Below are positions 9,210-17,850 of a stretch of 64,000 nt of DNA, one piece after another. The notes under the pieces were generated by a model. That model was not told where the DNA came from and made no database searches. It saw nothing but the letters and a program-made list of their open reading frames with translations. The stretch spans positions 124,001 to 188,000 of the forward strand of contig NZ_JBFRGR010000001.1 of NCBI RefSeq assembly GCF_052115445.1, read 5' to 3'. Each line of letters opens with the position of its first letter. Positions within the stretch are counted from its first letter, which is position 1. Position numbers and translations under genes: made by a program. The DNA comes from Paenibacillus_E sp052115445. Its GTDB lineage: Bacteria; Bacillota; Bacilli; Paenibacillales; NBRC-103111.

Positions 9210-9385
9210 TTGTATTCCCCTCACCTTAAGTTCATCACGGTAAACCAATATCTCTCATGTTACTAAAAAGTCAGGTCATCGTCCAATTTCGCGCGGACAC
9301 CCATGAACTTCCAGCTAGTCGGAAGCGCAACCAATCTACTAGTTCATGCGTCCAATAGAGTAGCTTACTAGAAAGAGGCGAAAGA

Positions 9386-11308
9386 ATGAAAATCGGAAAA
9401 TGGTTACTTAGCGGTACTTTACTTCTCTCCATGACGTTACCTTCAACCGTTCTTGCAGCTAGCAATAGTCCTTCCAGCATAGACAAAACGACGAAATACC
9501 GCGTCTACCAGTACAATCAAGTCCTTATGGAATTTGCAACGTATGCACAGGCAGAAGCGTATGCCAAATGGTTTTCGAACAGCCACGTAGAAGAAATAGG
9601 CTCACGGACTTGGGTTTGGAGCAATCTCCCTCGTTATCAGGTTTATCAGCAAGATATTACCCTGCCGGAGTGGCAATTCGCCACACTGAATGAGGCTATC
9701 GCAGAAGCCAAGAAATGGACAAACGCAAGTGTTCGGGATTTACAATCCACGGGCTGGGTGTGGAACAATTATGCGCGATATCAACTCTATCAAAATGAAA
9801 TTACGCAGGATTCGTGGAAGTTTACGAGTCTCACAGACGCCATTGCGGAAGCCAAAAAGTGGGGAAATGCGCATATTATCGATTTGAACTCGAACGGATG
9901 GATTTGGGATAACATCTCCCAAGATGTGAAAGAGGCAAATCGTTCAGGCAGCCTAGTATATAAGGTATATCAAGGTACATTTTCAGCTTCAAATTGGGAA
10001 TTTGCTTCCTTAGAGGATGCGATTCAAGAGGCTCTCAAATGGGGGAATTCCACTGTCGTAAATAGCAACTCCAAACAAACGGTGTACAGCAATCTTAAAC
10101 CATATAAAGTTTTTCAAAATGACGCTTTTCTTCAGGAATTTACATCCATTGATGAAGCCATTAGTTATGCAAAGTTATGGGGACACAGCACCATTTACCG
10201 CGAAGGCCGTAAGATTTGGAACAATTATGCCTCTTATCAAGTGTATCAGAGCGCCAATCTAATTGGTGAGTTCCGAACCCTTCCAGAAGCCCTTTCCTAT
10301 GGGAAACTGTACAGTAATGCTTCCATTCAAACGTTGGAAAATCGTACACTTTGGGATAATTTCAAAAAGCTGCAAGTCTGGGGATGGAACGGCAGCTCAG
10401 GTGCAGAGGTTGTTAAAGCTCATGTCTCCAATACGATTGGACTTGATGTCGATTCTCCTTCCTATTTCGAGTTGGCAGATAACACAGGTAATCTGAAAGA
10501 TACGTCGAATGCTGATACGGTCAAATGGTTGCAAAAAAGCGGTTACACCGTATATCCATTGGTTAGCAATCAATTCAGCTCTACCTTAACAACACAATTC
10601 CTTGCAAACAGTGCTGCCCAAGACAAGTTTATTACGACTTTGATTAATCGTTCTGTGCAATTGGGAGTTCCAGGGATCAATGTTGATTTCGAAAGCTTAG
10701 CGGGTTCTGATCGCAATGCCTTTACGGCGTTTATTTCCAAATTGACAGACGCTGCGCATGCGAAAGGTTTAGTCATTTCTATTGACTTACCGCGCGGCAG
10801 CGTGAAATGGAATCATCTTTCCGCTTTCGATCATGAGAAGCTTGGTGGAATCGTCGATTACATGGTGATCATGGCCTACGATCAGTTCTGGAAAGGAAGC
10901 ACCTCACCTGGTTCGGTTGCTGGTATTCCTTGGGCTGATGGCGGAGTTCAAGAGTTCCTCTCCTACGGTATTCCGCGGGATAAAATCATTCTAGGCATCC
11001 NGTATTATGTACGCGAATGGCAGTTGGATGCCAAAGGAGCTTTAGTCGGGAATCGCACTGTTCTCATGAAAGACATTCCTGCGCTGATGGCTTCCAAATC
11101 GACCACGCAAACGTGGGACAACGAATTCGGGCAATATAAGGTTGAGTACAAAGAAAATGGTTACACATTCGTATTCTGGTTGGAGAATCAAGCAACCGTC
11201 ACGGCTCGTATGGATATCGCTAAAAAGTATGATATCGCTGGTGTCGCGGCTTGGCGCTTAGGTTATGATACACCGGATCTATGGCAGGCTGTGTTGCAGA
11301 AGAAGTAA
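9386..11308 (+). CDS. Secreted GH18-family hydrolase with six N-terminal repeats
   Basis: A 640-residue protein with a signal peptide (cleavage near VLAAS). Residues about 33-325 hold six imperfect repeats of about 45-50 residues, each beginning [RK]YQVYQ and ending in a W[VI]W[ND]N-like phrase, with an internal F-x-S/T-L-x-EAI-x-x-AKKW core. A glycoside hydrolase 18 barrel follows (about 330-640). The active-site strand reads GINVDFESL with Asp434 and the general acid Glu436; two acidic residues of the usual DxxDxDxE motif are replaced. The domain resembles YaaH/SleL-type spore and peptidoglycan enzymes, so it probably cleaves GlcNAc-containing wall polymers. The start has GAGGCG upstream. 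An N at 11001 hides one residue. Confidence 0.88.
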   Translation: MKIGKWLLSGTLLLSMTLPSTVLAASNSPSSIDKTTKYRVYQYNQVLMEFATYAQAEAYAKWFSNSHVEEIGSRTWVWSNLPRYQVYQQDITLPEWQFATLNEAIAEAKKWTNASVRDLQSTGWVWNNYARYQLYQNEITQDSWKFTSLTDAIAEAKKWGNAHIIDLNSNGWIWDNISQDVKEANRSGSLVYKVYQGTFSASNWEFASLEDAIQEALKWGNSTVVNSNSKQTVYSNLKPYKVFQNDAFLQEFTSIDEAISYAKLWGHSTIYREGRKIWNNYASYQVYQSANLIGEFRTLPEALSYGKLYSNASIQTLENRTLWDNFKKLQVWGWNGSSGAEVVKAHVSNTIGLDVDSPSYFELADNTGNLKDTSNADTVKWLQKSGYTVYPLVSNQFSSTLTTQFLANSAAQDKFITTLINRSVQLGVPGINVDFESLAGSDRNAFTAFISKLTDAAHAKGLVISIDLPRGSVKWNHLSAFDHEKLGGIVDYMVIMAYDQFWKGSTSPGSVAGIPWADGGVQEFLSYGIPRDKIILGIXYYVREWQLDAKGALVGNRTVLMKDIPALMASKSTTQTWDNEFGQYKVEYKENGYTFVFWLENQATVTARMDIAKKYDIAGVAAWRLGYDTPDLWQAVLQKK

Positions 11309-11330
11309 GTGAGGGGAAAAAGAGCGATAG

Positions 11331-11402
11331 GTAAGAAGACAAATTAACCTGTCAGGTAAGAAGACAACAATACTGATGGGTAAGAAGACAAATTAACCTG
11401 AG
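11331..11402 (+). repeat. Three tandem copies of a ~24-bp unit
   Basis: The phrase GTAAGAAGAC recurs at 11331, 11356 and 11380, a 24-25 bp period. Copies one and three also share AAATTAACCTG. The third copy runs into the terminator stem at 11395. It lies between the GH18 stop codon and its terminator. Confidence 0.8.
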
Positions 11403-11434
11403 TTGAGGACTTCGTCCTTGTCTCAGGTTTTTTA
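11395..11434 (+). terminator. Rho-independent terminator of the GH18 gene
   Basis: AACCTGAG (11395-11402) pairs with CTCAGGTT (11422-11429); a small inner AGGAC-TTCG-TCCT hairpin lies between the arms. Five T residues follow on the plus strand. Confidence 0.85.
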
Positions 11435-11456
11435 TTGGGTAAACCCCCTACTCCAA

Positions 11457-11675
11457 CTAGATGAGTCCCAGCTGGCTGAACGTCGTTTCCGTACCGCAAT
11501 CCGCACAGTACTTGGCATCCGCCTTATTAACTTTATAGCATCCCTTGTGCATAAGGGATTTCTCTTTGGTGCATTTGTTCTTGAGCGGCGCCCCACAACG
11601 TATGCAATACCTGTCTTCCTTCACGGCAACGTATTTGCATCTGACACAGGTTTGTAACTCATTCTTCTCGGCCAT
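11457..11675 (-). CDS. Small double zinc-ribbon protein
   Basis: A 72-residue protein with eight cysteines in CxxC pairs (CVRC, CIRC, then CYKVNKADAKYCADC), which fits two zinc-ribbon knuckles. The start ATG has GGGGATGAAGAG upstream. No enzymatic domain is visible. Such short zinc-ribbon proteins are usually scaffold or nucleic-acid/protein binding modules, but no partner can be named. It lies convergent to the GH18 gene. Confidence 0.7.
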   Translation of the reverse strand: MAEKNELQTCVRCKYVAVKEDRYCIRCGAPLKNKCTKEKSLMHKGCYKVNKADAKYCADCGTETTFSQLGLI

Positions 11676-11830
11676 CTCTTCATCCCCTTGAAGTTCGTTG
11701 ATGCGCTACTTCAAGTATATTCGGACTGCCGGGACATTTGTTCCTATTCCTTGCGCTAACTTACATCACACAATTTCCGCCAGCCCATCGGCATCACTCT
11801 AGATCCTGCTCCAACAAATTTATATGTCTG

Positions 11831-12012
11831 AGGGAACGTCAGTGCTCTATTTTCGGATAAACGGGAGTTTTGGCGGTGAAGGGGAACGTGGTTCCGCTAT
11901 TCGTTGGATTTGAGTGGGTTAGACGTGTTTGAGGAAAAATAAGGGAATAACGTTCCCCTTTAGGTTTGAAATTGGCCCTTTTTGCATAAATAAGGGATCT
12001 ACGTTCCCTATC
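11831..12012. repeat. Four-box intergenic element, copy I (GGGAACGT type)
   Basis: Four boxes start near 11831, 11880, 11941 and 11992 (spacing 49, 61, 51). Boxes one and two read GGGAACGT; boxes three and four read it in reverse (ACGTTCCC), each also near-palindromic. The gene-free stretch 11676-12088 holds this element and nothing else that I can identify. Copies with the same spacing but a different box sequence lie at 24.6 and 60.0 kb. Confidence 0.7.
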
Positions 12013-12088
12013 CTGAAGTATTTTTAGTGCTATGTATAAAAAGAGGCCTCTTTCGCCCACCCTAAGACGTAAGGGAGGTGAAAGAGAC

Positions 12089-12247
12089 ATGGCAAAAGAT
12101 GTAATGTGTGAAGTGAATTCCTGCAAATATTGGGCCAATGAAAACAAATGCAAAGCTAGCTCGATTTCGATCGTGAGCCACCACGGTAGTGATCAAGCGC
12201 GCAATTCGGAAGAAACGGATTGTAAAACATTTGAATCCAAGGTTTAG
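12089..12247 (+). CDS. DUF1540 domain protein
   Basis: A 52-residue protein matching the DUF1540 pattern: CEVNSCKYWANENKCKAS near the N-terminus and a later Cys in ETDCKTFES, giving four conserved cysteines. The start is ATG with GGGAGGTG eight bases upstream. Small Cys-rich proteins of this type are common in spore formers and are presumed metal-binding; the function is not established. A terminator follows 38 bases after the stop. Confidence 0.85.
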   Translation: MAKDVMCEVNSCKYWANENKCKASSISIVSHHGSDQARNSEETDCKTFESKV

Positions 12248-12285
12248 TTCATCTTTGAGATGACTAAAGATTGAAAGAGAGTTTG

Positions 12286-12310
12286 AAAAGAGGCCTTCGG
12301 GCCTCTTTTT
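12286..12310 (+). terminator. Intrinsic terminator after the DUF1540 gene
   Basis: AAAAGAGGCC (12286-12295), a TTCG tetraloop and GGCCTCTTTT (12300-12309) form a 10-bp stem ending in a T-run. The A-rich left arm could let it also stop transcription coming from the minus strand. Confidence 0.9.
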
Positions 12311-12338
12311 ATGTTTCTAACACTATTGTAACCAATAA

Positions 12339-12353
12339 TGATAATTATTATCA
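12339..12353. promoter_or_regulatory. Perfect 7-1-7 Fur box without an obvious target gene
   Basis: TGATAATTATTATCA is an exact match to the 7-1-7 Fur consensus of Bacillus. It lies between convergent genes (DUF1540 ending 12247 and YyaL-type ending 12426), so it precedes no annotated start. On the minus strand CTGATA, an 18-base gap and TACAAT (12325-12330) form a plausible promoter overlapping it. On the plus strand TTGTAA (12326-12331) and TATCAG (12349-12354) are a weaker pair. Confidence 0.6.
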
Positions 12354-12425
12354 GCCGTCTGAGAAGAGATTTTCAATGGAGACATTTCGAGTACGGATAA
12401 ATTATCAAGAAAAGAGATTCTAGAG

Positions 12426-14495
12426 TCAAGAGAGATTTTCAATCTCCTCTACAGCTTGTGTTGGGGCTTGGCAGGCAAAATTCTCGCAGACATACGCTGT
12501 TGCTCGGCCGCCGAGCGGCAGTTTATCTTGTACCAGCGGAATCAGCTGGCGCACCTCTTCGCCTGCCGCGCCCGGCGGATGAAGCACCAGCAGTGCATTC
12601 GGCAGGTACTGCCGCTGCACCGTGCGCAGCATGTGCTGTGTCTCGGGCTTAGCCGGGTCGCCGGCGATCACGATTTCGCTGGCTGCGCCATAAGCGAAAT
12701 CAAGCGCGGCCAGCGTTAGCGCGTGGCCCGGCGGGTACTTGCTGACAGCTCCAGCGAACGCCTGGAGCTGATCTTCCGCTGCCTGCGACAGCTTCGCGTC
12801 GTAGGTCAGCTTAGACAGCCGCAGCATGTTGAGCGCGGCTGCACCATTCCCCGACGGCATTGCGCCGTCGTAGATCTCTTTGGGGCGGGTGAGCAGCTGC
12901 TCGGCATCGCTGCCGTAGAAGAAGAGCCCGCCCCTCTCTTCGTCGCCGAAGAGACGAAGCATCTCTGCGTTCAGCTGGACCGCTTCACGGAGAAAGCGCA
13001 GCTCGAACGTGGTCTCGTACAGCTCGATCAGTCCCCATACGAGGAACGCGTAGTCGTCCACGTAGCCCAGGAACGCCGCTTCGCCATCGCGATAGCGAGC
13101 GAGCAGGCGCCCATCTTCGCGGCGCAGCTCGCGAAGCAGGAAGTCCGCTGCCTTCATCGCGGCGGCCGCGTAGGAAGGCTTGTCCAAGGCGCGTGCCGCC
13201 TTGGACAGCGCAGCGATCATCAGACCGTTCCACGCGGTCAGAATCTTATCATCCTTGCCCGGATGAATCCGTTGTTCGCGATGCGCGAACAGCTTGACAC
13301 GGGCAGCCTCCAACCACTGCTTCAGCTCATCCAGAGGGATTTGCTTCCGCCTTGCCACAGACGCCAGCGTCGTGTCGCGTAAATTCGGGATATTTTTCCC
13401 CTCAAAATTCCCCGACTCCGTCAAACCATAGATCTCGCTATAGAGATCTCCCTCGTCAATGCCTAACACGTCCTCAACTTCGTCCATCGTCCAGACGTAG
13501 AACTTGCCTTCCTCGCCTTCCGAATCGGCATCCTCCGCGGAATAGAATGCGCCGCTTTCGTCCGTCATATCACGTAGAACATACGTAATAATTTGCTCTG
13601 CGACCTCGGCGTATTGATCTCTCCCTGTCACCTGATAAGCTTCAATATACGTCATCACCAGTAGTGCGTTATCATACAGCATTTTCTCAAAATGCGGCAC
13701 TAACCAATGGGCATCAACAGAATATCTGGCGAATCCGAACCCAATATGATCATATACTCCCCCACGGTGCATAGCGTCTAGCGTTTTTTCAACCATTTCA
13801 AGCGCCTGCTCATTCCCCGTTTTCTTATAATACCTGAGTAGGAATGACAAATTATGGGAGGTTGGAAACTTCGGAAACGTACCAAAGCCACCATGTTCTG
13901 CATCAAAATTGGACACATATAAGCGAAATGCCTCATGTAGCGTTTCTTCTGCCAACATGCCTCCGGATTGATTCTCTAGCAACCGTTGTGTCGTTTCCGT
14001 AGTCACTTGCTCCCCAAGCTCGCGAACTCGCTCAGGATCCTCCGTCCACTTATTTGCAAGTTGGGCGATGATCTCTACCATGCCTGCTCGATTATATTTG
14101 CGGCTGCGTGGAAAATAAGTCCCCGCAAAGAATGGCTTCTTCTCAGGTGTTAGGAACACCGTCAGCGGCCAGCCACCTTGTCCAGTCATCGCCTGACAAA
14201 CCGCCATATAGATGTGATCGATATCGGGACGCTCTTCCCGATCTACTTTGATCGAGATGAAATCCTTGTTTAACATATTGGCGATGGTTTGGTCCTCGAA
14301 AGATTCATGTGCCATGACGTGACACCAATGACAAGTACTATACCCAATAGATAAGAACACAGGCTTATTTTCCTGCTTCGCTTTTTCAAAAGCTTCTTCC
14401 GACCAAGGGTACCAGTCCACTGGGTTATATGCGTGTTGCAACAAGTAAGGTGACTTTTCCTTGGCTAATCTATTGGGTTTGATGTGAGTTGTCAT
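12426..14495 (-). CDS. yyaL: YyaL-type thioredoxin-domain protein (DUF255)
   Basis: A 689-residue protein. The N-terminal 165 residues are a thioredoxin-like DUF255 domain with active-site motif STCHWCHVM (CxxC near 54-57) after KPVFLSIGY. The remainder is an (alpha/alpha)6 barrel resembling N-acylglucosamine 2-epimerase folds. The family includes bacterial YyaL and mammalian SPATA20, and the reaction is unknown. AAGGAGGTG lies seven bases upstream of the ATG. The 3' part of the gene (about 12460-13345) is clearly more GC-rich than the 5' part, with many Ala and Arg codons. Confidence 0.9.
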   Translation of the reverse strand: MTTHIKPNRLAKEKSPYLLQHAYNPVDWYPWSEEAFEKAKQENKPVFLSIGYSTCHWCHVMAHESFEDQTIANMLNKDFISIKVDREERPDIDHIYMAVCQAMTGQGGWPLTVFLTPEKKPFFAGTYFPRSRKYNRAGMVEIIAQLANKWTEDPERVRELGEQVTTETTQRLLENQSGGMLAEETLHEAFRLYVSNFDAEHGGFGTFPKFPTSHNLSFLLRYYKKTGNEQALEMVEKTLDAMHRGGVYDHIGFGFARYSVDAHWLVPHFEKMLYDNALLVMTYIEAYQVTGRDQYAEVAEQIITYVLRDMTDESGAFYSAEDADSEGEEGKFYVWTMDEVEDVLGIDEGDLYSEIYGLTESGNFEGKNIPNLRDTTLASVARRKQIPLDELKQWLEAARVKLFAHREQRIHPGKDDKILTAWNGLMIAALSKAARALDKPSYAAAAMKAADFLLRELRREDGRLLARYRDGEAAFLGYVDDYAFLVWGLIELYETTFELRFLREAVQLNAEMLRLFGDEERGGLFFYGSDAEQLLTRPKEIYDGAMPSGNGAAALNMLRLSKLTYDAKLSQAAEDQLQAFAGAVSKYPPGHALTLAALDFAYGAASEIVIAGDPAKPETQHMLRTVQRQYLPNALLVLHPPGAAGEEVRQLIPLVQDKLPLGGRATAYVCENFACQAPTQAVEEIENLS

Positions 14496-14562
14496 GAGGC
14501 AACACCTCCTTGGTTGTTAAATACTATTACTACTCTCAGCACTTATCATTCCCTTTGCTCGT

Positions 14563-14832
14563 CTACGGAAACGAAATCCAGGCACGTTGGTTCTGCCGTT
14601 TCACTTCTACTGAGGTCTCAAAGAAGGACGACAAACTTTCACTTGTCAGCACTTCGCGCGTATCACCTTTGGCAAACACACCACCACGACGAATGAGTAC
14701 CGTTTGACCAAACATCGGGAGGATCTCCTCAATATGATGGGTGACAAATATCAAAGTCGGAGCATCCGGCCCCACGGCCAGCTCGCTTATACTAGATAAT
14801 AACGCTTCTCTTGAAAGAAAATCCAGACCGTT
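14563..14832 (-). pseudogene. Remnant of an ABC transporter ATPase (YlmA-like C-terminus)
   Basis: About 90 codons match the end of an ABC ATPase. They start at NGLDFLSREALL, just after where Walker B and the D-loop would be, and include the H-loop region LIFVTHHIEEILP. Walker A, the Q-loop and the signature are absent. Upstream of about 14832 the frame loses similarity, so the gene is truncated at its 5' end. It resembles YlmA-type ATPases. It is unlikely to be functional. Confidence 0.75.
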
Positions 14833-14894
14833 CCCCGTATTTCGAATCGATGTCGCAACTTCCAAATCAATCTTTAATTGTCTGCACCTGATAT

Positions 14895-15749
14895 TTAGAC
14901 ATCAAATTCCAATTGCTTCTTCGCCAGCGTAATAAACTCCAACGGGTTGGGAACTTCCTTCGCATCATATTCAATCGCGCCCATCTTCAAGATAAGCTCA
15001 ACTCGGTATTTCTCCCTGTACTCATCCCGGTTTCGCTCCTCCACGCTATTTCTCAATCGATCAATTACGATAGAAGCACCCGGTCGATCGGTGAATAACA
15101 GCATGCCCCACATTGGATTTTCCTTATTGAGCAAATAGAGTGAATCATTCGTACGGATGCTGGTCTGACTCATTTGTGACAGATCAAGTACGGCCTCCAT
15201 TAGTTGCTCTTCTCCAATAATACGCCGAATTTCATCCCAGTATTTCACACTGAAAACCAGAAGTGTTAATGGGATGTGATAACGAACTGACAGGGCCATG
15301 AAGATCGTTGCATCGGATTGGAACGAAAATGTATTCTTTAAGCTCGTTTTGGCATCTACTGTTGCGAGTGATTTGTTCGCCTTCTGCAATTGTTCATTTT
15401 CCAACTGAAGCTGGCGATTACCATAAGTAAGCAGCCACGTTGTGATCGTAAATAGTGGCGTCATGATGAGCCAGAAATAGTTCTGAGGTCCGACAACCCC
15501 GCCCACTACCACCGTTTGATACAGCGTGAATGTGCCGTACCCGAAGATGAAAAGGATATTTAAAATCAATCCCGTTGTCACGTTTGTAAAGTAGGTAACG
15601 ATTGAAATTAACAACGCGAGGTTCAAGAAAATAATATTTTGGATATAGAGATTGGGGTTACCCGCGGTAAATACGATACATACGAAACAGACAATAATCA
15701 GGAAAATAAATGCGCCATCCGAAACCATACTGCTTTGTAACCGCCTCAT
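14895..15749 (-). CDS. Membrane protein with degenerate GGDEF domain (YdaK-like c-di-GMP receptor)
   Basis: A 284-residue protein with about four membrane helices (12-110), a short coiled coil (QLQLENEQLQKANKSL) and a GGDEF-fold domain (about 130-284). The domain opens with VDAKTSLKN, the counterpart of DxLTGLxN. The catalytic GGDEF position reads NKENP (208-212), so cyclase activity should be lost. RTND (199-202) sits exactly five residues before it, the position of the RxxD I-site that binds c-di-GMP. B. subtilis YdaK is a known receptor of this type. Its start overlaps the YdaN-like gene by four bases. It probably switches the polysaccharide synthase in this operon. Confidence 0.88.
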   Translation of the reverse strand: MRRLQSSMVSDGAFIFLIIVCFVCIVFTAGNPNLYIQNIIFLNLALLISIVTYFTNVTTGLILNILFIFGYGTFTLYQTVVVGGVVGPQNYFWLIMTPLFTITTWLLTYGNRQLQLENEQLQKANKSLATVDAKTSLKNTFSFQSDATIFMALSVRYHIPLTLLVFSVKYWDEIRRIIGEEQLMEAVLDLSQMSQTSIRTNDSLYLLNKENPMWGMLLFTDRPGASIVIDRLRNSVEERNRDEYREKYRVELILKMGAIEYDAKEVPNPLEFITLAKKQLEFDV

Positions 15750-17836
15750 CTACGATCCCTCCGCTTCTTTCGGTATTTACGAATAAGCAGGATAAGCGAG
15801 AGAATAACCAATAAGGCAACAAGGACAACAGCAACCATGAAACCCAGAACATCTTTGCGATTCATGACATCGTTCAATACTGTAGATGGTTCAGTCGTCG
15901 CTATTTTTTTAAAACGAAACGCATGAATTTGCCCGTCAATGTCTGTAACGGCTCCATCGCCGAATACTTTCCACAACGTCCCTTCCGAGCCGATAAGTTT
16001 AGAGGCCAAATAAGCGTACTCTGAACTAGCCCCTGTGACGGCGAGCAGCCCGAAGCCATTCCCATAAGGTGAATCGATCAATTGAAGCGAGCCTATACGA
16101 GTGCCATAGTTAGCATCGATACTCATTTTTTCATTGGAGACGAAGCCTGTGCCGCTTTTATCATATTGAAAATATAGCTTGTCATTATTCGTACGGATAA
16201 CTTGATTATTTAAATAACTACCGATAGCGATGATCTCGCGGTTCTTCAGTTGTGAAGCCGCGANATTATCTTGGTAAAAGAGAACTTCCCCGGTATTGGT
16301 CTGCGCGTAACGCCCTAGCAAATTAAAAATGTTCGAAATCGTTTGGTATAAGTAGGTATCATGCTCTTTGGGCAGAACGACTGCCAACTGATTGTAGCTG
16401 CCATCTCGCAGAAATGGATAAGGGTAATTGTTAAACAGCATGTCCGCTTTATCTTTGGTATTAAGCTGTAACATAGAATCCTTATCTACAAATGCCCATG
16501 GCATTTGATCCTGATTCTCAATACAGCCTGCATTTTTGAGTTCCAAATCGAAAGCAACTTTCACTGTGAAATTCCCGCTAATATTCAATGTTTTGGGGAT
16601 TGTAATATCAATATGATCATTGTCTGCGAGCTCCGTAGACAAGCGCTTGCTGCCAATTGGTGTATCATTGATGAGGATCGTAACCATAGATCGATCGAAA
16701 TCTAGATTTTTCGCGTAACGATACTTAATGCTCAATTTGCTCGCATCCGCGATTGAACGGTTACCTGGAAGTGAGACGAAATAAAATTTCTCACGATGAC
16801 GGTCACCAAGAATCTTATCGCCTGTTTCCGTTAACGTTATGTTTCGGCTAATACTCATTGTCGGGGACTCTACCTCTGTTGTGGCATCGACTACTTTCGT
16901 ATCCGTGTCAAGCTGACTAAGCAACGACTGATTGCCTAGTAATCGACCTGCTTTCACCAGTAAAGCAGTATCCAAAGAAGTGACCACTAACGTCGGTTTT
17001 CCCGCAAAAGTAACCAACTTAATGTAGGCTTTATTATCTAAATCATCGCTTGGAATCGTTGACTTCACTTCTTGAGGCAGATCATTATAGAAGGAGATGA
17101 GAATAAGGGCTTGCTTTGTTTTCATACTATCCGCACTGTATGCGACAATAGGAATCCCTTTATCCGAAAGAGGATTCACCTTAGCGAATCCAGAAAGCGC
17201 GTAGGTAGCCGCTTCAAGTACAGCCAAATTACTTTCCCCTTCTGTGACCAGAATCGCATTCAGACCTTCTTTGATCGTATCCAACCCGATAAAATGATCA
17301 TTGAAATTCCGGATATTCTTCTGAATAGCCGTGTTTGCATAATTCACTGAGATACGGGAGGTTTTGGATATTTGCAACCAATTATCTCGCGTGGCTGTCG
17401 GCAAACAAGCATTCACAGCGAGTGGCGCGGTTGTTTCGAAATTTCCTTGAACAGTTAGCGTATTTACGTCTTTCACGAGATACGAAACAGGTACAAGGAC
17501 AGTCAACTGCTGTTGTTTCGTTTCTTGAATGACCGGACGAAATGAGTGAAACGGCTTTCCATTTATTGATAACGTTACACTAGATCGGTCATTCTGCAGA
17601 AGGCGCGAAATCTCATAATCGAGATGAACTTCTACACTAGCTACATTCCAATAATCCTCAATCTGAAAGTACTGCGATGTATAGGTTACGCCGCCAAGTA
17701 ACGACGTATCTGCAAAATTAGTTTGGTATTGTTTATTCCCAGTTGGTGAAAGCTCTTCCGCCCCTGCTGTTGAACTTAACGAAGTAAACAGGGATAAAAG
17801 ACAAACGGTCGTAATCAACAGCCATCGTTTCTTCAT
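15746..17836 (-). CDS. YdaN/BcsB-like cellulose-synthase-type regulatory subunit
   Basis: A 696-residue exported protein with a signal peptide (cleavage near TAGA), a large extracellular region and a single C-terminal helix (about 665-690) followed by a basic tail KYRKKRRDRR. It looks like BcsB/YdaN: repeated carbohydrate-binding-like and ferredoxin-like modules, with phrases such as SLPGNRSIADASKL. In cellulose synthases BcsB guides the nascent chain outside the membrane and supports the catalytic subunit. It lies 14 bases after the glycosyltransferase gene and overlaps the c-di-GMP receptor gene. Residue 525 is undetermined (N at 16264). Confidence 0.85.
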   Translation of the reverse strand: MKKRWLLITTVCLLSLFTSLSSTAGAEELSPTGNKQYQTNFADTSLLGGVTYTSQYFQIEDYWNVASVEVHLDYEISRLLQNDRSSVTLSINGKPFHSFRPVIQETKQQQLTVLVPVSYLVKDVNTLTVQGNFETTAPLAVNACLPTATRDNWLQISKTSRISVNYANTAIQKNIRNFNDHFIGLDTIKEGLNAILVTEGESNLAVLEAATYALSGFAKVNPLSDKGIPIVAYSADSMKTKQALILISFYNDLPQEVKSTIPSDDLDNKAYIKLVTFAGKPTLVVTSLDTALLVKAGRLLGNQSLLSQLDTDTKVVDATTEVESPTMSISRNITLTETGDKILGDRHREKFYFVSLPGNRSIADASKLSIKYRYAKNLDFDRSMVTILINDTPIGSKRLSTELADNDHIDITIPKTLNISGNFTVKVAFDLELKNAGCIENQDQMPWAFVDKDSMLQLNTKDKADMLFNNYPYPFLRDGSYNQLAVVLPKEHDTYLYQTISNIFNLLGRYAQTNTGEVLFYQDNXAASQLKNREIIAIGSYLNNQVIRTNNDKLYFQYDKSGTGFVSNEKMSIDANYGTRIGSLQLIDSPYGNGFGLLAVTGASSEYAYLASKLIGSEGTLWKVFGDGAVTDIDGQIHAFRFKKIATTEPSTVLNDVMNRKDVLGFMVAVVLVALLVILSLILLIRKYRKKRRDRR

Positions 17837-17850
17837 AAATTCTCCCCAAT

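Noticed and set aside
11839..12153. 104-codon minus-strand frame
   Set aside because: It spans a four-box intergenic element and the DUF1540 start region; composition and lack of a ribosome site argue against a gene.
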